Shown here in pieces: positions 55,777-64,000 of a DNA stretch of 64,000 bases. The translations under genes were made by a program, and so were the position numbers. The notes beneath the pieces are model-generated. The model worked only from the letters and a program-made list of their open reading frames with translations, did no database searches and was not told the DNA's origin. Position 1 is the first letter of the stretch. Each line of letters starts with the position of its first letter. Source of the stretch: Rhizobium sp. Root1220 (GTDB lineage Bacteria; Pseudomonadota; Alphaproteobacteria; Rhizobiales; Rhizobiaceae); contig NZ_LMDG01000008.1 of assembly GCF_001426265.1 (NCBI RefSeq), forward strand, positions 1 to 64,000, given 5' to 3'.

Positions 55777-56519
55777 ACGCACATTTTTCCGAGGACTTCA
55801 CCGGTTGGCCACCTGAGCGCACCGTGTTTCCGATTGCCGGGGTAGACCTCAAGGTCCTGCCGGGGGATCATCCCTTCCATGTCGCCGAAGGCAATGCCAT
55901 TCGCGAGAACTGGGCGCGAGAAACCGCCGCCAATCCAGCGCTTTTCGACGGGAGGATGGTGTTCCAGAGGCGGCTGGCGCTGACCGACCGCGGTATATCC
56001 GGTGAGAGCCATGTAATCCCATTCTCGACCTTCATGTGGTGGCGGAGACAGCCGGACAGGCACGGCGGAATCCATCTTTTTGCCTATCCTGTGCTCGAGA
56101 CATCGGATGGCGCGCTGGTTGCGATCCGGATGGGGGCTCATACCGCCAATCCCGGCCAGGTCTATTTCGCGGCCGGTTCCCTTGAGCCGGAAGACGTGGT
56201 GGACGGACGCTGCGACCTCGAGGCCAACATGCGTCGCGAAGTGCACGAGGAGACGGGGCTCGATCTCGGCGAGGCGGATGCCGGCGAACGGTATTTCGCG
56301 AGCCATATCCGGCGCACCGTCACGGTGCTGCGTCTTTTTCGCTTCGGGCTGACCGCCGACGAGATGATCGAGAAGATCCACGCACATATGCTGGTTGCGG
56401 AGGACAAGGAGATATCAGGCGCGGTTGCAATCCGCTCGGCGGATCACGCCGCGCATCCGTACAACGTCTCCATGCTTCCTGTGATCGAGTGGTATTTCGG
56501 ACCGACGCGGGGCGCATAA
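55773..56519 (+). CDS. NUDIX hydrolase
   Basis: A 248-residue protein with the NUDIX box region MRREVHEETGLDLGEAD, carrying the REVHEETGL core. It has a long N-terminal part (about 150 residues) different from minimal NUDIX enzymes. ATG 55773 overlaps the EEP stop by four bases, showing coupling. It likely hydrolyses a nucleoside diphosphate linked compound; identity unknown. Confidence 0.88.
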   Translation: MNAHFSEDFTGWPPERTVFPIAGVDLKVLPGDHPFHVAEGNAIRENWARETAANPALFDGRMVFQRRLALTDRGISGESHVIPFSTFMWWRRQPDRHGGIHLFAYPVLETSDGALVAIRMGAHTANPGQVYFAAGSLEPEDVVDGRCDLEANMRREVHEETGLDLGEADAGERYFASHIRRTVTVLRLFRFGLTADEMIEKIHAHMLVAEDKEISGAVAIRSADHAAHPYNVSMLPVIEWYFGPTRGA

Positions 56520-56582
56520 CGCCTTGCGCTCTTTTCTCCGGTCGGGCAGGTTGGCGCACGAGGACGAGACAAGGAGGCCGAT

Positions 56583-57494
56583 GTGGCGCGCAGCTACAGC
56601 GTCTATGACGTGTTCACCGACCGCAAGCTCGAAGGCAATCCGCTGGCCGTCATCTTCGATGGTGATGAATTGAGCGATCAGGCGATGCAGGCGATCGCCA
56701 AGGAAATGAATCTCTCCGAGACGGTTTTCGTCCAGCGCTCCGGTAATCCCGCCCATAGCGCCAGGCTCAGGATTTTTACTCCGGGCCGCGAACTGCCTTT
56801 TGCCGGTCACCCGACAGTGGGCACGGCAATCGCGCTGGCCGAGCAGGCGCATGGCAATTCCACGATGGATCTCGTGTGCGTGCTGGAGGAGAATGTCGGG
56901 CCGGTGCGCTGCGCGGTCAGGCTACGGGCGGGGGAGGCAAGCTTTGCGGAATTCGACCTGCCGAAAAAATCGAAGCAGGTCACGATGCCGCTGGACAGGC
57001 TCGGAATTGCCAATGCCCTTTCGTTGAAGACGACGGAAATCGGCTTTGAGAATCATGTTCCTTCCCTCTGGAGTGCAGGCGTTCCATTTCTGCTGGTGCC
57101 TATTCATGACGTCGGTGCCGCGCAGCGTATGGATTTCGATCCTCAGTTATGGGAGGCGACGGTGCCTTTCGTCGATGGCGCTCTCGCCTCGGCTTACATC
57201 TATTGCCGCGGCGGCGTGAACCATGTGGCCAAGTTCCACGCGCGCATGTTCGCAAGCGGTATGGGGATCGTGGAGGACCCGGCAACGGGTTCGGCCGCAG
57301 CGGCCTTGTCCGGCGCGATCAATCATTTCGACGGGCTGACGGACGGGCATCACGGCGTGATGATCGAGCAAGGCGTCGAGATGGGCCGGCCGTCCTTTAT
57401 TCACCTGAACATGGATGTCGAAGGTGGCGCCATCACCAACGCCCGTATCGGCGGGCAGGCGGTCCGTCTCGCAACCGGCACTCTGGACCTTTGA
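56583..57494 (+). CDS. PhzF-family isomerase-like protein
   Basis: A 303-residue PhzF/DapF-fold protein: YSVYDVFTDRKLEGNPLAV at the start, catalytic Glu46 in LSETVFVQ, ELPFAGHPTVGTAIALAE and the EDPATGSAAAAL turn. Most such proteins outside phenazine clusters have no known substrate, and there are no phenazine genes here. GTG 56583 is preceded by AAGGAGGCC. Confidence 0.92.
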   Translation: MARSYSVYDVFTDRKLEGNPLAVIFDGDELSDQAMQAIAKEMNLSETVFVQRSGNPAHSARLRIFTPGRELPFAGHPTVGTAIALAEQAHGNSTMDLVCVLEENVGPVRCAVRLRAGEASFAEFDLPKKSKQVTMPLDRLGIANALSLKTTEIGFENHVPSLWSAGVPFLLVPIHDVGAAQRMDFDPQLWEATVPFVDGALASAYIYCRGGVNHVAKFHARMFASGMGIVEDPATGSAAAALSGAINHFDGLTDGHHGVMIEQGVEMGRPSFIHLNMDVEGGAITNARIGGQAVRLATGTLDL

Positions 57495-57559
57495 TTCTAT
57501 TGCATTTCAGCCATGCACAAAAATCTTCGCATTTGGCAGAAGAATTTTTGGGCAGGCGC

Positions 57560-57588
57560 TGGACAAGCACATCGATCCTGTTTATACG
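57560..57588 (+). promoter_or_regulatory. Probable tRNA-Lys promoter
   Basis: A -35-like TGGACA (57560-57565) and a -10-like TATACG (57583-57588) are separated by 17 bases and lie about 30 bases before the tRNA 5' end. Confidence 0.5.
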
Positions 57589-57618
57589 CCCCCTCACACC
57601 ACGCAAACAAGCGCGGAC

Positions 57619-57694
<76 letters not shown>

Positions 57695-58102
57695 TTTTTC
57701 TCTAATGAGATCAATGAGTTACGCTGAATTCTTCTGTCATCAGACAAAACACGGACAGCCCGCTAGATCACCATTAGATCACGCGAGGTAAGTATCTGTT
57801 TTTCTGTTCTATTTTCGTTCCAAGTCAACAGACTTGTGGATAACCGGATTCCGGCCTGACAGTCACCTGATGAAGCTTAGGCGCGGTAGCTTCAAAACTG
57901 GGGAACTATCGAGTGCGGGGTCGGATTCTAACCGACCATCTGCCGACGCACTGTCGGCGTCTCTGACCAGGCTGAGACCATCTCCGCACTCGCAGTCATT
58001 CTGCCCTGGCGGCCTGCAACATTCGACATGCAGAAAAGGCGGCAGGACCTCTTCTCGACGCCGAGTCCTCCGCCCGGTCTCCCTCCTATCCTGGAGGCAA
58101 GC
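57695..58102. other. Gene-poor interval after tRNA-Lys
   Basis: About 400 bases without a supported gene. It begins AT-rich and contains a short hairpin near 57944-57960 (GCCGAC/GTCGGC). I saw no duplicate of the tRNA 3' end here, and the rest shows nothing I can name. Confidence 0.4.
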
Positions 58103-58285
58103 ATGGACTTTGACGACATCCGAAACAAGCTGAAGAATATGGGCGCTCAGGCAGTCGCCGATGCCCATGCCCTTGACCTGCCCGCCGTCTACAAGCGCGT
58201 GGCCGAGATCGTCTGGGAGTATACTGGCGGCGAAGTCGTATCCGATGAAGAGCACCATCGCCGTCGTGCTGCCGAACCGTCCTGA
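58103..58285 (+). CDS. Small hypothetical protein
   Basis: A 60-residue protein, MDFDDIRNKLKNMGAQAVAD..., starting at ATG 58103 behind GGAGGCAAGC. It looks helical and acidic, ending in a basic tail. No domain is recognised. It is the first of a string of tiny plus-strand genes after the tRNA. Confidence 0.55.
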   Translation: MDFDDIRNKLKNMGAQAVADAHALDLPAVYKRVAEIVWEYTGGEVVSDEEHHRRRAAEPS

Positions 58286-58348
58286 GAAGGCCGACTTTCG
58301 ACGTCGCATCGGCAGTCGGTACGAGCTGCTCTCTGGACGGAAAGCGCC

Positions 58349-58552
58349 ATGACCGAGCCGCCCGACCAACGTCCCGTCCGCCGCCACCCGGATCCGCTCG
58401 GCTACGACACCCGACGACCTTTCCACGAGGTCGCCAGGGAGATGGCCGAGGACGCGCTTGCCGGACGGAACCAGGATGCGCTCGATACGGAGCTTGATGC
58501 CGTGCGCAGGAGATGGCGTCGTCCTCGATCATCCGACGGAGAAGAATTGTAG
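58349..58552 (+). CDS. Small hypothetical protein
   Basis: A 67-residue charged protein, MTEPPDQRPVRRHPDPLGYD..., followed by a helix AREMAEDALAGRNQDALDTE and an Arg-rich end. No family is recognised. Its position, strand and spacing match the neighbouring tiny genes, which supports expression. Confidence 0.5.
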   Translation: MTEPPDQRPVRRHPDPLGYDTRRPFHEVAREMAEDALAGRNQDALDTELDAVRRRWRRPRSSDGEEL

Positions 58553-58624
58553 ATTCTACAATGGACAACAGCGACCGCATCCGGCAAACCTCTCATCGAA
58601 GAGGTCGCTGAGGAGCTGCGACGC

Positions 58625-58807
58625 GTGCGCGCTGAGATCGCTGTTGAGGATGACTACGAAGTCGGGCCATCGGAAGTCTATGCCTTCGATCTATATCGAC
58701 CGGATCTCGATCAGCTCCTTGCCGTCCTCAGCGGTGATGCTGATCTGGCCGACCTGATCCTGAAGGAAAAGCGGGTTGTAATGACCGCCTCCGAAGAGTC
58801 CGCTTGA
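58625..58807 (+). CDS. Small acidic hypothetical protein
   Basis: A 60-residue acidic frame, MRAEIAVEDDYEVGPSEVYA..., ending in TASEESA. The start is GTG 58625 with GAGGAG nine bases upstream; protein-like sequence (IEEVAEELRR) extends before it, so another non-ATG start is possible. Function unknown. Confidence 0.45.
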   Translation: MRAEIAVEDDYEVGPSEVYAFDLYRPDLDQLLAVLSGDADLADLILKEKRVVMTASEESA

Positions 58808-58879
58808 CTCCTCATACAATGAGAACAAAATAGGAACAAAATCCGTTGACGTGCGGATGAAATTCCTAGGAGATTCGCG

Positions 58880-59035
58880 GTGTCTGTACTGAAGGGATTC
58901 GAGGGTGACGCGCTCGCCGCGATCAGGAATCTCCTCGCCGACGCCGACTTTTTGAGGGACCAACTTTGGATCGCGAGCAACCTGATGTCGAAGGGCATCG
59001 CGCGCGGATGGAAGCCTCAGTACGAGCGCACGTGA
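58880..59035 (+). CDS. Small hypothetical protein (51 aa)
   Basis: A 51-residue frame, MSVLKGFEGDALAAIRNLLA..., starts at GTG 58880 after AGGAGATTCGCG and stops at TGA 59035. The TGATG stop-start overlap with the next gene supports translation. It looks helical with a central tryptophan; no family recognised. Confidence 0.5.
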   Translation: MSVLKGFEGDALAAIRNLLADADFLRDQLWIASNLMSKGIARGWKPQYERT

Positions 59036-59400
59036 TGAAGCATCGGCGCGGCGTCGACCTTGTTCGCGAAGGCTCCGACGCAGGGCACACCGTCGGCGAA
59101 GGCAGCCGCCGTGGATCTTCGGGATCTGAATATGCCTATCGCATCGAGGTTTGGACAGACGAGCCGGAGTCTGGCGGATTCTTGATCGAAACGATCTCCA
59201 GAGCAACGGACCATTCCGTGAGCTGTGCCGCCTATGGGGCTGCCGTTCGACAACGCCCCGGGAAGGTGCTGGTACATCTCAACGGTCGAAATCGAATGAG
59301 TGCGGAGCGTGCGCCGGATCCGCCCGTCCCGGAGTACATGCGGCCACCCGAGCGGACGGGTCGGCCGCGATCTTCAAAAGCTATGACGCCGACAGGATGA
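59035..59400 (+). CDS. Hypothetical protein coupled to upstream tiny gene
   Basis: A 121-residue frame starting at ATG 59035, overlapping the previous stop (TGATG). The middle reads YRIEVWTDEPESGGFLIETI and SCAAYGAAVRQRPGKVLVHL, resembling a small alpha/beta protein seen in rhizobia without assigned role. The C-terminus is Pro/Arg-rich. Its own stop overlaps the next ATG (ATGA). Confidence 0.55.
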   Translation: MKHRRGVDLVREGSDAGHTVGEGSRRGSSGSEYAYRIEVWTDEPESGGFLIETISRATDHSVSCAAYGAAVRQRPGKVLVHLNGRNRMSAERAPDPPVPEYMRPPERTGRPRSSKAMTPTG

Positions 59401-59531
59401 CGCTGGCGCAGCTTGAGGAGTGGTATGTCCTCGGCGGCAAGTGTGCGGCGTGTACGCACCAAGGATTCGTGGATCGCTGGGAACTCGGTCGACCCCGGCA
59501 AGGGCTGGTTCCCGATCTTCCGTTTCTATAG
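59397..59531 (+). CDS. Truncated CxxC zinc-ribbon-like peptide
   Basis: A 44-codon frame coupled by ATGA to the gene before. MTLAQLEEWYVLGGKCAACT, then HQGFVDRWEL resembles the first half of a small zinc-ribbon protein. The second half is replaced by sequence that, in another frame, is the tail of a DUF1214 protein. It is therefore probably a truncated gene. Confidence 0.4.
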   Translation: MTLAQLEEWYVLGGKCAACTHQGFVDRWELGRPRQGLVPDLPFL

Positions 59532-59592
59532 CCCGAGCGAGCCCTACTTCGACAAGACGTGGAAGCTTGAAGATATCAAGGCGACAAAGTAG
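59486..59592 (+). pseudogene. DUF1254/DUF1214 protein C-terminal remnant
   Basis: In a frame different from the preceding peptide, the sequence reads NSVDPGKGWFPIFRFYSPSE, then YFDKTWKLEDIKATK and stop. This is the conserved end of DUF1254/DUF1214 proteins (PGKGWF ... TEP.FDKTWK.EDI). The rest of that several-hundred-residue gene is absent. The junction with the zinc-ribbon-like gene lies near 59490. Confidence 0.7.
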
Positions 59593-59637
59593 CGAGACGG
59601 GTCTCAGACAGGAACGCAATCACATCAGGAGGAGCAG

Positions 59638-60483
59638 ATGCCATCTCGGCTTTCATTTGTTCTGGCGGGCCTTGTGGCGGTGGGCCTGACCGCACCTGTC
59701 CAATCATTCGCGCAGTCGGCGGTCGAGCCGGGAACGCCGCAGAGTGGCATCCCGAGTTTGCCGTCCGACATGCCACATGGATACCTCGATCCTGCAGGCT
59801 TGCCAGACAGTCTGGCCATTTTGCGGCCACCTCCACCACTGGACTCTTCTGCCTTCGCTGACGACGAGGCCGCGCGTGAAGCTGCGTCCAAGCTGCGCGA
59901 TACGGCGCGTTGGTCGCTTGCGGTCAGTGATGCCGATCTCCATTTTCCGCATGCTGCCGAGACATTCTCGTGTGCGGCGAACCTGCCGATCTCGAACGAG
60001 CGAACTCCGAAACTCTACACATTGCTGGCCAAGTCTCTCGTGGATGTGGGTCTTTCCACTTATCGTGCAAAGACCCACTATCAGCGCGTAAGACCGTTTG
60101 TCCTGCACAACGCGACGAGCTGCACCCCTGGTGACGAGGATGCTTTGCGCCGAGACGGCTCCTATCCATCCGGCCACAGCGCTGCGGGGTGGGGATGGGC
60201 GCTGATCTTGACCGAGGTCTTTCCAGACCGTGCCGATGCGATCTTGAAACGCGGTTGGGCTTTCGGTGAAAGCCGAATTGTTTGCAACGTTCATTGGAAA
60301 AGCGACGTTGATGCCGGCCGTATCATGGCTGGAGCGGCAGTTGCCAGACTACACGCCGTTCCGGCATTCGACGCCGATCTCAAAGCCGCGAAGGCCGAAA
60401 TCGCTGTCGCGCGGGCTGAAGGAGCAATGGCCACCGCCGAGACATGTGCTGGCGACGAGGCATCGTCACGACCAGGTCGCTAG
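59638..60483 (+). CDS. Class A non-specific acid phosphatase (PAP2 family)
   Basis: A 281-residue exported phosphatase with signal peptide (about 1-26). The PAP2 motifs are complete: KTHYQRVRPF (KX6RP), GSYPSGHSAAGWGW and SRIVCNVHWKSDVDAGR with the nucleophilic His and charge-relay Asp. It would release phosphate from organic esters in the periplasm. AGGAGGAGCAG precedes ATG 59638. It lies directly after a DUF1214 remnant. Confidence 0.93.
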   Translation: MPSRLSFVLAGLVAVGLTAPVQSFAQSAVEPGTPQSGIPSLPSDMPHGYLDPAGLPDSLAILRPPPPLDSSAFADDEAAREAASKLRDTARWSLAVSDADLHFPHAAETFSCAANLPISNERTPKLYTLLAKSLVDVGLSTYRAKTHYQRVRPFVLHNATSCTPGDEDALRRDGSYPSGHSAAGWGWALILTEVFPDRADAILKRGWAFGESRIVCNVHWKSDVDAGRIMAGAAVARLHAVPAFDADLKAAKAEIAVARAEGAMATAETCAGDEASSRPGR

Positions 60484-60698
60484 CAGCGCATATGCGAGTC
60501 CCGGACAGTAGCCAAGGCATTGGGACAGACCATCGGTTACCGAGGAGAAGCAGTAACGGGATGACCGGATGGAGAAACTGTTTAGCAACCTTCACCGCGA
60601 GATCGCAGAGGAAAACACTGCCGCTTCTCATTCCCCGCCGCCGCAGCGCCGAGGGATTTTTGGGATGGCTGTTCGGACGGTAAATATCGCTAGGCAGA

Positions 60699-62195
60699 TT
60701 ATTGGGATTTGTCCTCGTCCTCCCCACCGAGCGCGTCCAACACCTCCTTGCCCCATAGCTCAAGTCGCGAGGCAAGTTGATCGGTAAGGATCAAGAAGGC
60801 CCTGCGGTGTCGCAAAAGGATCTCTTTTGACCGATCAAGCTGCTCCTGCAGAATTCGGTCGACTCGTGCCATCGGCATCGGATCGAGTTGGCAAAACGCC
60901 TCGAGGTGGCGACGGCTGAGGTCGCCGTAGGAGCCAAGATTCTCACCCATCCCATAGGATCGCTCCAAGGCGATGGCCGTCTTCGTCGCCTCGAAGAGAT
61001 CGGATCCTTCGTTGCCTGCGACCCCATCATCGTGACCTCCCAGGAAGACCTCTTCCGCAGCCATGCCAGCCATCGTCATGGCAATCAGATCGAGATAGTG
61101 CTCCTTCGTCCTGCGAATCCATGTGCCGCGCCTGACCTAGGGACTGCAGGCTGCTATCGACCCTGATCCGTCCAACGATGGAAACATTCACGAGATTCAT
61201 GCCGAGGGCTACGCCGACTACCGCGTGCCCAATCTCATGGACCGCGCTCGCCTTCAAGATGTTCGGAGGGATGTCCGCCATGAAGGGCAGATGAAGGATC
61301 ACATCGGTCTTCGTGATCGGCCCGCGCCGCCGCCTTGCCAACCTACGGGCATCGCGTACGATCTTCTGGATCTCGGCGCCGGATAGTCCCGCAGTCGCCT
61401 CTGCGAAGTCCCGATAGTCCTCGACACCAAGGCTCTCGTGCAGATGCATTCTAAAGATGTCTCACGGGCGTATTGATCCGGAAGCGAAATCTCCACATGG
61501 CGGTCGAGCCGTCCCGCTCGCAGGATGGCGGCGTCGACCATCTTGGGATGATTGCAGGCAGCCACGACGATCACGCCCTCCCTGCCTTCAATGCCATCGA
61601 GCTGTTCCAGCAGGCCGTTAATTGCCTTGATGTCGTAGGAAGCATTGCTGCCCTGAGCATCATCCCGAGATCCGAATGCCTCGATCTCGTCGATGAACAG
61701 GATTGCCGGAGCGGCGTCTCTGGCTTCCTTGAAGCTCTTCTGCATAGCCTTCAGGAAGTCGTTGAGATATCCCTTCGCCTGCCACTTGGCGTAGGAGGTG
61801 GCGATCAGCTTCACATGGCATGAGGCGGCAAGCGCGCGGGCGAACATTGTCTTACCCGTTCCGGGCGGTCCGGACAGAAGCACTCCCTTATCGACGTCCT
61901 CCCAGGTGATCGTACCTGCGCGCCAGTCGGCGAGATCGTGCGCAAGTTCAAGGCCCCACTCCTTAACTTCGCCGTAGCCCTCCATGTCTTCGAGACGAAT
62001 ATCCGAGAGCGCTTCGGGATCCTTCGTCTGCCTTGGTGCTGACGGCTCCTCTTGCGACATCTTTTCCAAGACTGAGAACACGCGCGAGATTGGCCGGCCG
62101 CGTGTCATTGCAAGCTTCAGGCGCTTCCGAAGAGGATGATCGTCTTCGGGCCGAAAGCGTGTGGGCGATGTAAAACATGATGGTGAGAACGTTTA
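60699..62195 (-). pseudogene. AAA+/M41 FtsH-like protease, broken by two frameshifts
   Basis: Three minus-strand segments in different frames make one protein. The first (to 61299, ATG at 62108 but protein-like sequence back to 62195) has Walker A GPPGTGKT, Walker B AILFIDEIEAFGSR and the sensor stretch ending GRLDRHVEISLPD. A one-base loss near 61460 shifts into HLHESLGVEDYRDFAEATAG, the IQKIVRDARR lid and the zinc site VHEIGHAVVG. A second shift near 61135 leads to WIRRTKEHYLDLIAMTMAGM and AAEEVFLGG, ending at 60699. No intact ATP-dependent protease can be read. Sequencing error would need to have occurred twice. Confidence 0.85.
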
Positions 62196-62365
62196 GAGAA
62201 CACTCAAGCGGGCGTCAAGCCGGCGATCTCCGTTTATTTTCAGATGGATCCGTCGAGAGCACGTCCGATCCGAAAGATCGAGTGCGCCAGGGAACAGCCA
62301 CCTCTCAGAGGCGTTTCACTACAAGCCAGGAGGCATAATCATGAAATACGCAGGTTCGCAAGGGT

Positions 62366-62560
62366 TTAAGCGCGCGCGGCGGCCCCGAATTGGGCGTCTC
62401 TTGCCAAGCGAGCTTCGCGGAGCCGGGCGGTTTTCGTTCGCTGCGCATCCTCAACAAAGCTGACTTCTTCGCCTGCCTGATTGCGGGCGAAAAGTTGCGA
62501 TTGGATGTTGCCAAACGCCGCCTCGGCCTGCTGTCTGGATTTGCTGTATGTCTGGGTCAT
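62366..62560 (-). CDS. Small charged hypothetical protein beside cold-shock gene
   Basis: A 64-residue helical protein, MTQTYSKSRQQAEAAFGNIQ..., ending ARLREARLARDAQF. ATG 62560 has AAGGAAATTCC upstream. Similar short charged proteins occur near rhizobial cold-shock genes, but I cannot assign a role. Confidence 0.55.
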   Translation of the reverse strand: MTQTYSKSRQQAEAAFGNIQSQLFARNQAGEEVSFVEDAQRTKTARLREARLARDAQFGAAARA

Positions 62561-62598
62561 GGAATTTCCTTGGATGGAGCGTGAGCTCCGTAACGAAA

Positions 62599-62626
62599 GA
62601 AGGCCGGGCATGACTGCCCGGCCTTC
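62599..62626 (-). terminator. Terminator after the cold-shock gene
   Basis: A perfect 12-bp stem (arm GAAGGCCGGGCA) with a four-base loop, followed on the minus strand by TTTC. Confidence 0.8.
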
Positions 62627-62689
62627 AGATCGACATGCTTTCCCCAGTGCCAGTACATCCGTGGTCAAAGGGGGCCGCAGGTTCTCAAT

Positions 62690-62899
62690 CTACGCAGCCT
62701 GAAGGTTGCAGGCCGTCATCTTGCCCGACTTGTTGTCACGCTCGAGGTCGTAGCCGATCTTCTGGCCTTCGACGATTTCGCGCATTCCGGCGCGTTCGAC
62801 GGCCGAGATGTGAACGAACGCGTCGGCGCCGCCGTTGTCAGGCTGAATGAAGCCGAAGCCCTTGGTGGAGTTGAACCATTTTACTGTGCCTGTGGTCAT
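62690..62899 (-). CDS. cspA: Cold-shock protein
   Basis: A 69-residue CSD protein, MTTGTVKWFNSTKGFGFIQP... with RNP1 KGFGFI and RNP2-like DAFVHISAVERAG, then YDLERDNKSGKMTACNLQ. It binds single-stranded RNA/DNA. ATG 62899 follows GAAAGGGTTCATC. Other rhizobial paralogs exist; the symbol names the family. A long leader of about 200 bases upstream might carry thermo-regulation. Confidence 0.93.
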   Translation of the reverse strand: MTTGTVKWFNSTKGFGFIQPDNGGADAFVHISAVERAGMREIVEGQKIGYDLERDNKSGKMTACNLQAA

Positions 62900-63200
62900 G
62901 ATGAACCCTTTCAAAGCATAGAGAGAGGAACCGCGAAGCGATGCTCCGAGGACGGCGTAACGACTATTTTTGAAAGGAAGTTCGTTTAGAACGCGGTGCC
63001 AATCGCGTGGTAGACAAAGCTCGGCAAGCAAAAGATCGATAAACCAGCAATAGACTTTTAGACGCGAGCACGAGTTGATCCGACAGACCACGCTTTAACA
63101 ACCGCCGACCAATGGTCATGGTTGTGACTGAGCCAGGATGTTCCGCACGCTTCAAAAAGCTTGCTAGCAGTCGCCTTGACTGTCTTATCTCTCATCACTC
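62900..63200 (-). other. Cold-shock gene leader/intergenic region
   Basis: About 300 bases between the methyltransferase stop and the cold-shock start, AT-richer than average. It probably contains the cold-shock promoter and 5' untranslated leader. I see no gene that can be supported. Confidence 0.4.
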
Positions 63201-64000
63201 TCATGACGCCATCCTTTCCTCGTTCGTCCGTTCCACCGCTCTCCGCAGCCGGTAGCCGACGAATTCCATGACAGGGACGCTCATTGAGTTGCCGATGCCG
63301 CGATATCGCTCGATGTCGAGCACCGGGCGGCCTCCGATTTCGACAGCGGTCCAGTCATCCGGGAATCCTTGCGCACGCTCGCACTCCAGCGGTGTCGGCC
63401 GACGGACCGTGCCGTCCGAGAACACCAAAACGAAATCGAGTTCGTTGCCCTGTCCAGCCGGCCGCGACATTCCGGCCGCGCTGGCGTTCAATGTGCCGAG
63501 CACCTGAGGCCAGATCAGCTCTCCAGCGCCTCCCTGACCGCTGCCGGTAGCTTCTTCTTGCGACCGTTTGCGCGACGCAGGATCCCGGTTTTGGCGGTCG
63601 AACTCAGCGAGTACGCAGGCTGCGTCGACAGTTGGGTCAAAGCTGGCGACAAGGAACACGCGCTCCCTGCGTTGTGGGACTTCGAAAAATTGAGAGTCGA
63701 TGGTTCGCCAACAGACGGTAGCGTCGGTATTTCCATGGATGTCTCGGGAAAGCACATGACCAGCAGCCGTCCAGCTTCGCCCTGGCGGGACCACAGGATT
63801 TCCTCCCGCTCCGTCACCGGCGAGGCCAGCCAAAAGACATCCGAATCCGTTCGTTCCATCGCTCAAAACTCCCTTTACGTTTTCCCAGACAACAAACTTG
63901 AGGCCATTGATTTCTCGCATTCGCGCGGCCAATTGCGCGAATGCAAGCGTCAGATTTCCGCGATCGTCAGCGAGACCTTTACGGAGCCCGGAAATCGAAA
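63201..64000 (-). CDS. DNA (cytosine-5-)-methyltransferase, partial
   Basis: The C-terminal part of a C5-cytosine methyltransferase; the frame continues unbroken past the window edge (SGLRKGLADDRGNLTLAF upstream of MAARMREI). Visible motifs are VVWENVKGVLSD (motif VI, ENV), VPQRRERVFLVASF (motif VIII), RRPTPLECERAQGFPDDW (IX) and RYRGIGNSMSVPVMEFVG (X), with a target-recognition stretch between VIII and IX. The PCQ catalytic loop lies outside. The closest look is to phage and prophage enzymes that modify DNA without a partner nuclease. Confidence 0.9.
   Translation of the reverse strand, partial: SISGLRKGLADDRGNLTLAFAQLAARMREINGLKFVVWENVKGVLSDGTNGFGCLLAGLAGDGAGGNPVVPPGRSWTAAGHVLSRDIHGNTDATVCWRTIDSQFFEVPQRRERVFLVASFDPTVDAACVLAEFDRQNRDPASRKRSQEEATGSGQGGAGELIWPQVLGTLNASAAGMSRPAGQGNELDFVLVFSDGTVRRPTPLECERAQGFPDDWTAVEIGGRPVLDIERYRGIGNSMSVPVMEFVGYRLRRAVERTNEERMAS

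Noticed and set aside
60569..60787. 72-codon plus-strand frame after the acid phosphatase
   Set aside because: The second half is antisense to the broken protease gene, the ribosome site is weak and the sequence is not protein-like.

Overview
The window is chromosomal DNA from an alphaproteobacterium of the Rhizobiaceae (Rhizobium/Agrobacterium/Sinorhizobium type). The grounds are high-GC coding sequence, strong family resemblance of the proteins, and the gene order dihydrofolate reductase - hflK - hflC - degP-like protease - serB/miaA - HerA-like ATPase - ilvI - ilvH, which is typical of that family. I cannot name the species.

Layout. 1-11.9 kb is an accessory, stress-flavoured stretch: an NAD(P)-binding protein, a secreted cupin, a Cache-domain adenylate cyclase, a small-molecule kinase, a YCII protein, several small hypothetical proteins, a YflT-like stress protein, a metallophosphoesterase and an ABM-type monooxygenase. 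It ends in degraded DNA holding a HAD-phosphatase remnant and the last third of thyA. 11.9-23.2 kb is core genome: folA, hflKC, a Do-type protease, serB and miaA with abutting divergent starts, a HerA-like ATPase, and ilvI-ilvH behind a leader-peptide attenuator. 23.2-33.9 kb is metabolic and regulatory: a sulfatase gene with a one-base frameshift, a LysE exporter, a LysR regulator divergent from an Old Yellow Enzyme, a cobalt-type nitrile hydratase operon (alpha, beta, accessory), an ECF sigma/anti-sigma pair with a secreted COG4315 protein, a RecD-like helicase and an unusual MerR-LuxR fusion regulator. 34.2-47.3 kb has pdxJ, a redox pair (QorB-like/HxlR), an MFS pump, TetR, a MarR-GNAT fusion, a racemase with an Lrp regulator, NADH dehydrogenase II, an AdhC/YahK-type alcohol dehydrogenase with its AraC regulator, another TetR with a perfect palindrome in front, ilvC and a methyltransferase. 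47.3-57.5 kb has small envelope/stress genes, an aminotransferase, an aldo/keto reductase, a binding-protein-dependent ABC importer, and an endonuclease/phosphatase - NUDIX - PhzF group.

A tRNA-Lys(CUU) gene at 57.62 kb marks a change of character. The last 6.3 kb contains tightly packed tiny genes, a class A acid phosphatase, an AAA+/M41 FtsH-like protease gene broken by two frameshifts, a cold-shock gene and a phage-like DNA cytosine methyltransferase that runs off the window. This looks like the edge of a genomic island or prophage remnant next to a tRNA, but no integrase or attachment-site duplication is visible.

Branched-chain amino-acid synthesis is the main pathway split over the window (ilvI, ilvH, ilvC). 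No CRISPR array, rRNA, insertion sequence or recognisable new defence system was seen. The most notable items are the ilv attenuator, the thyA remnant beside intact folA, the MerR-LuxR fusion, and the decayed genes beside the tRNA.
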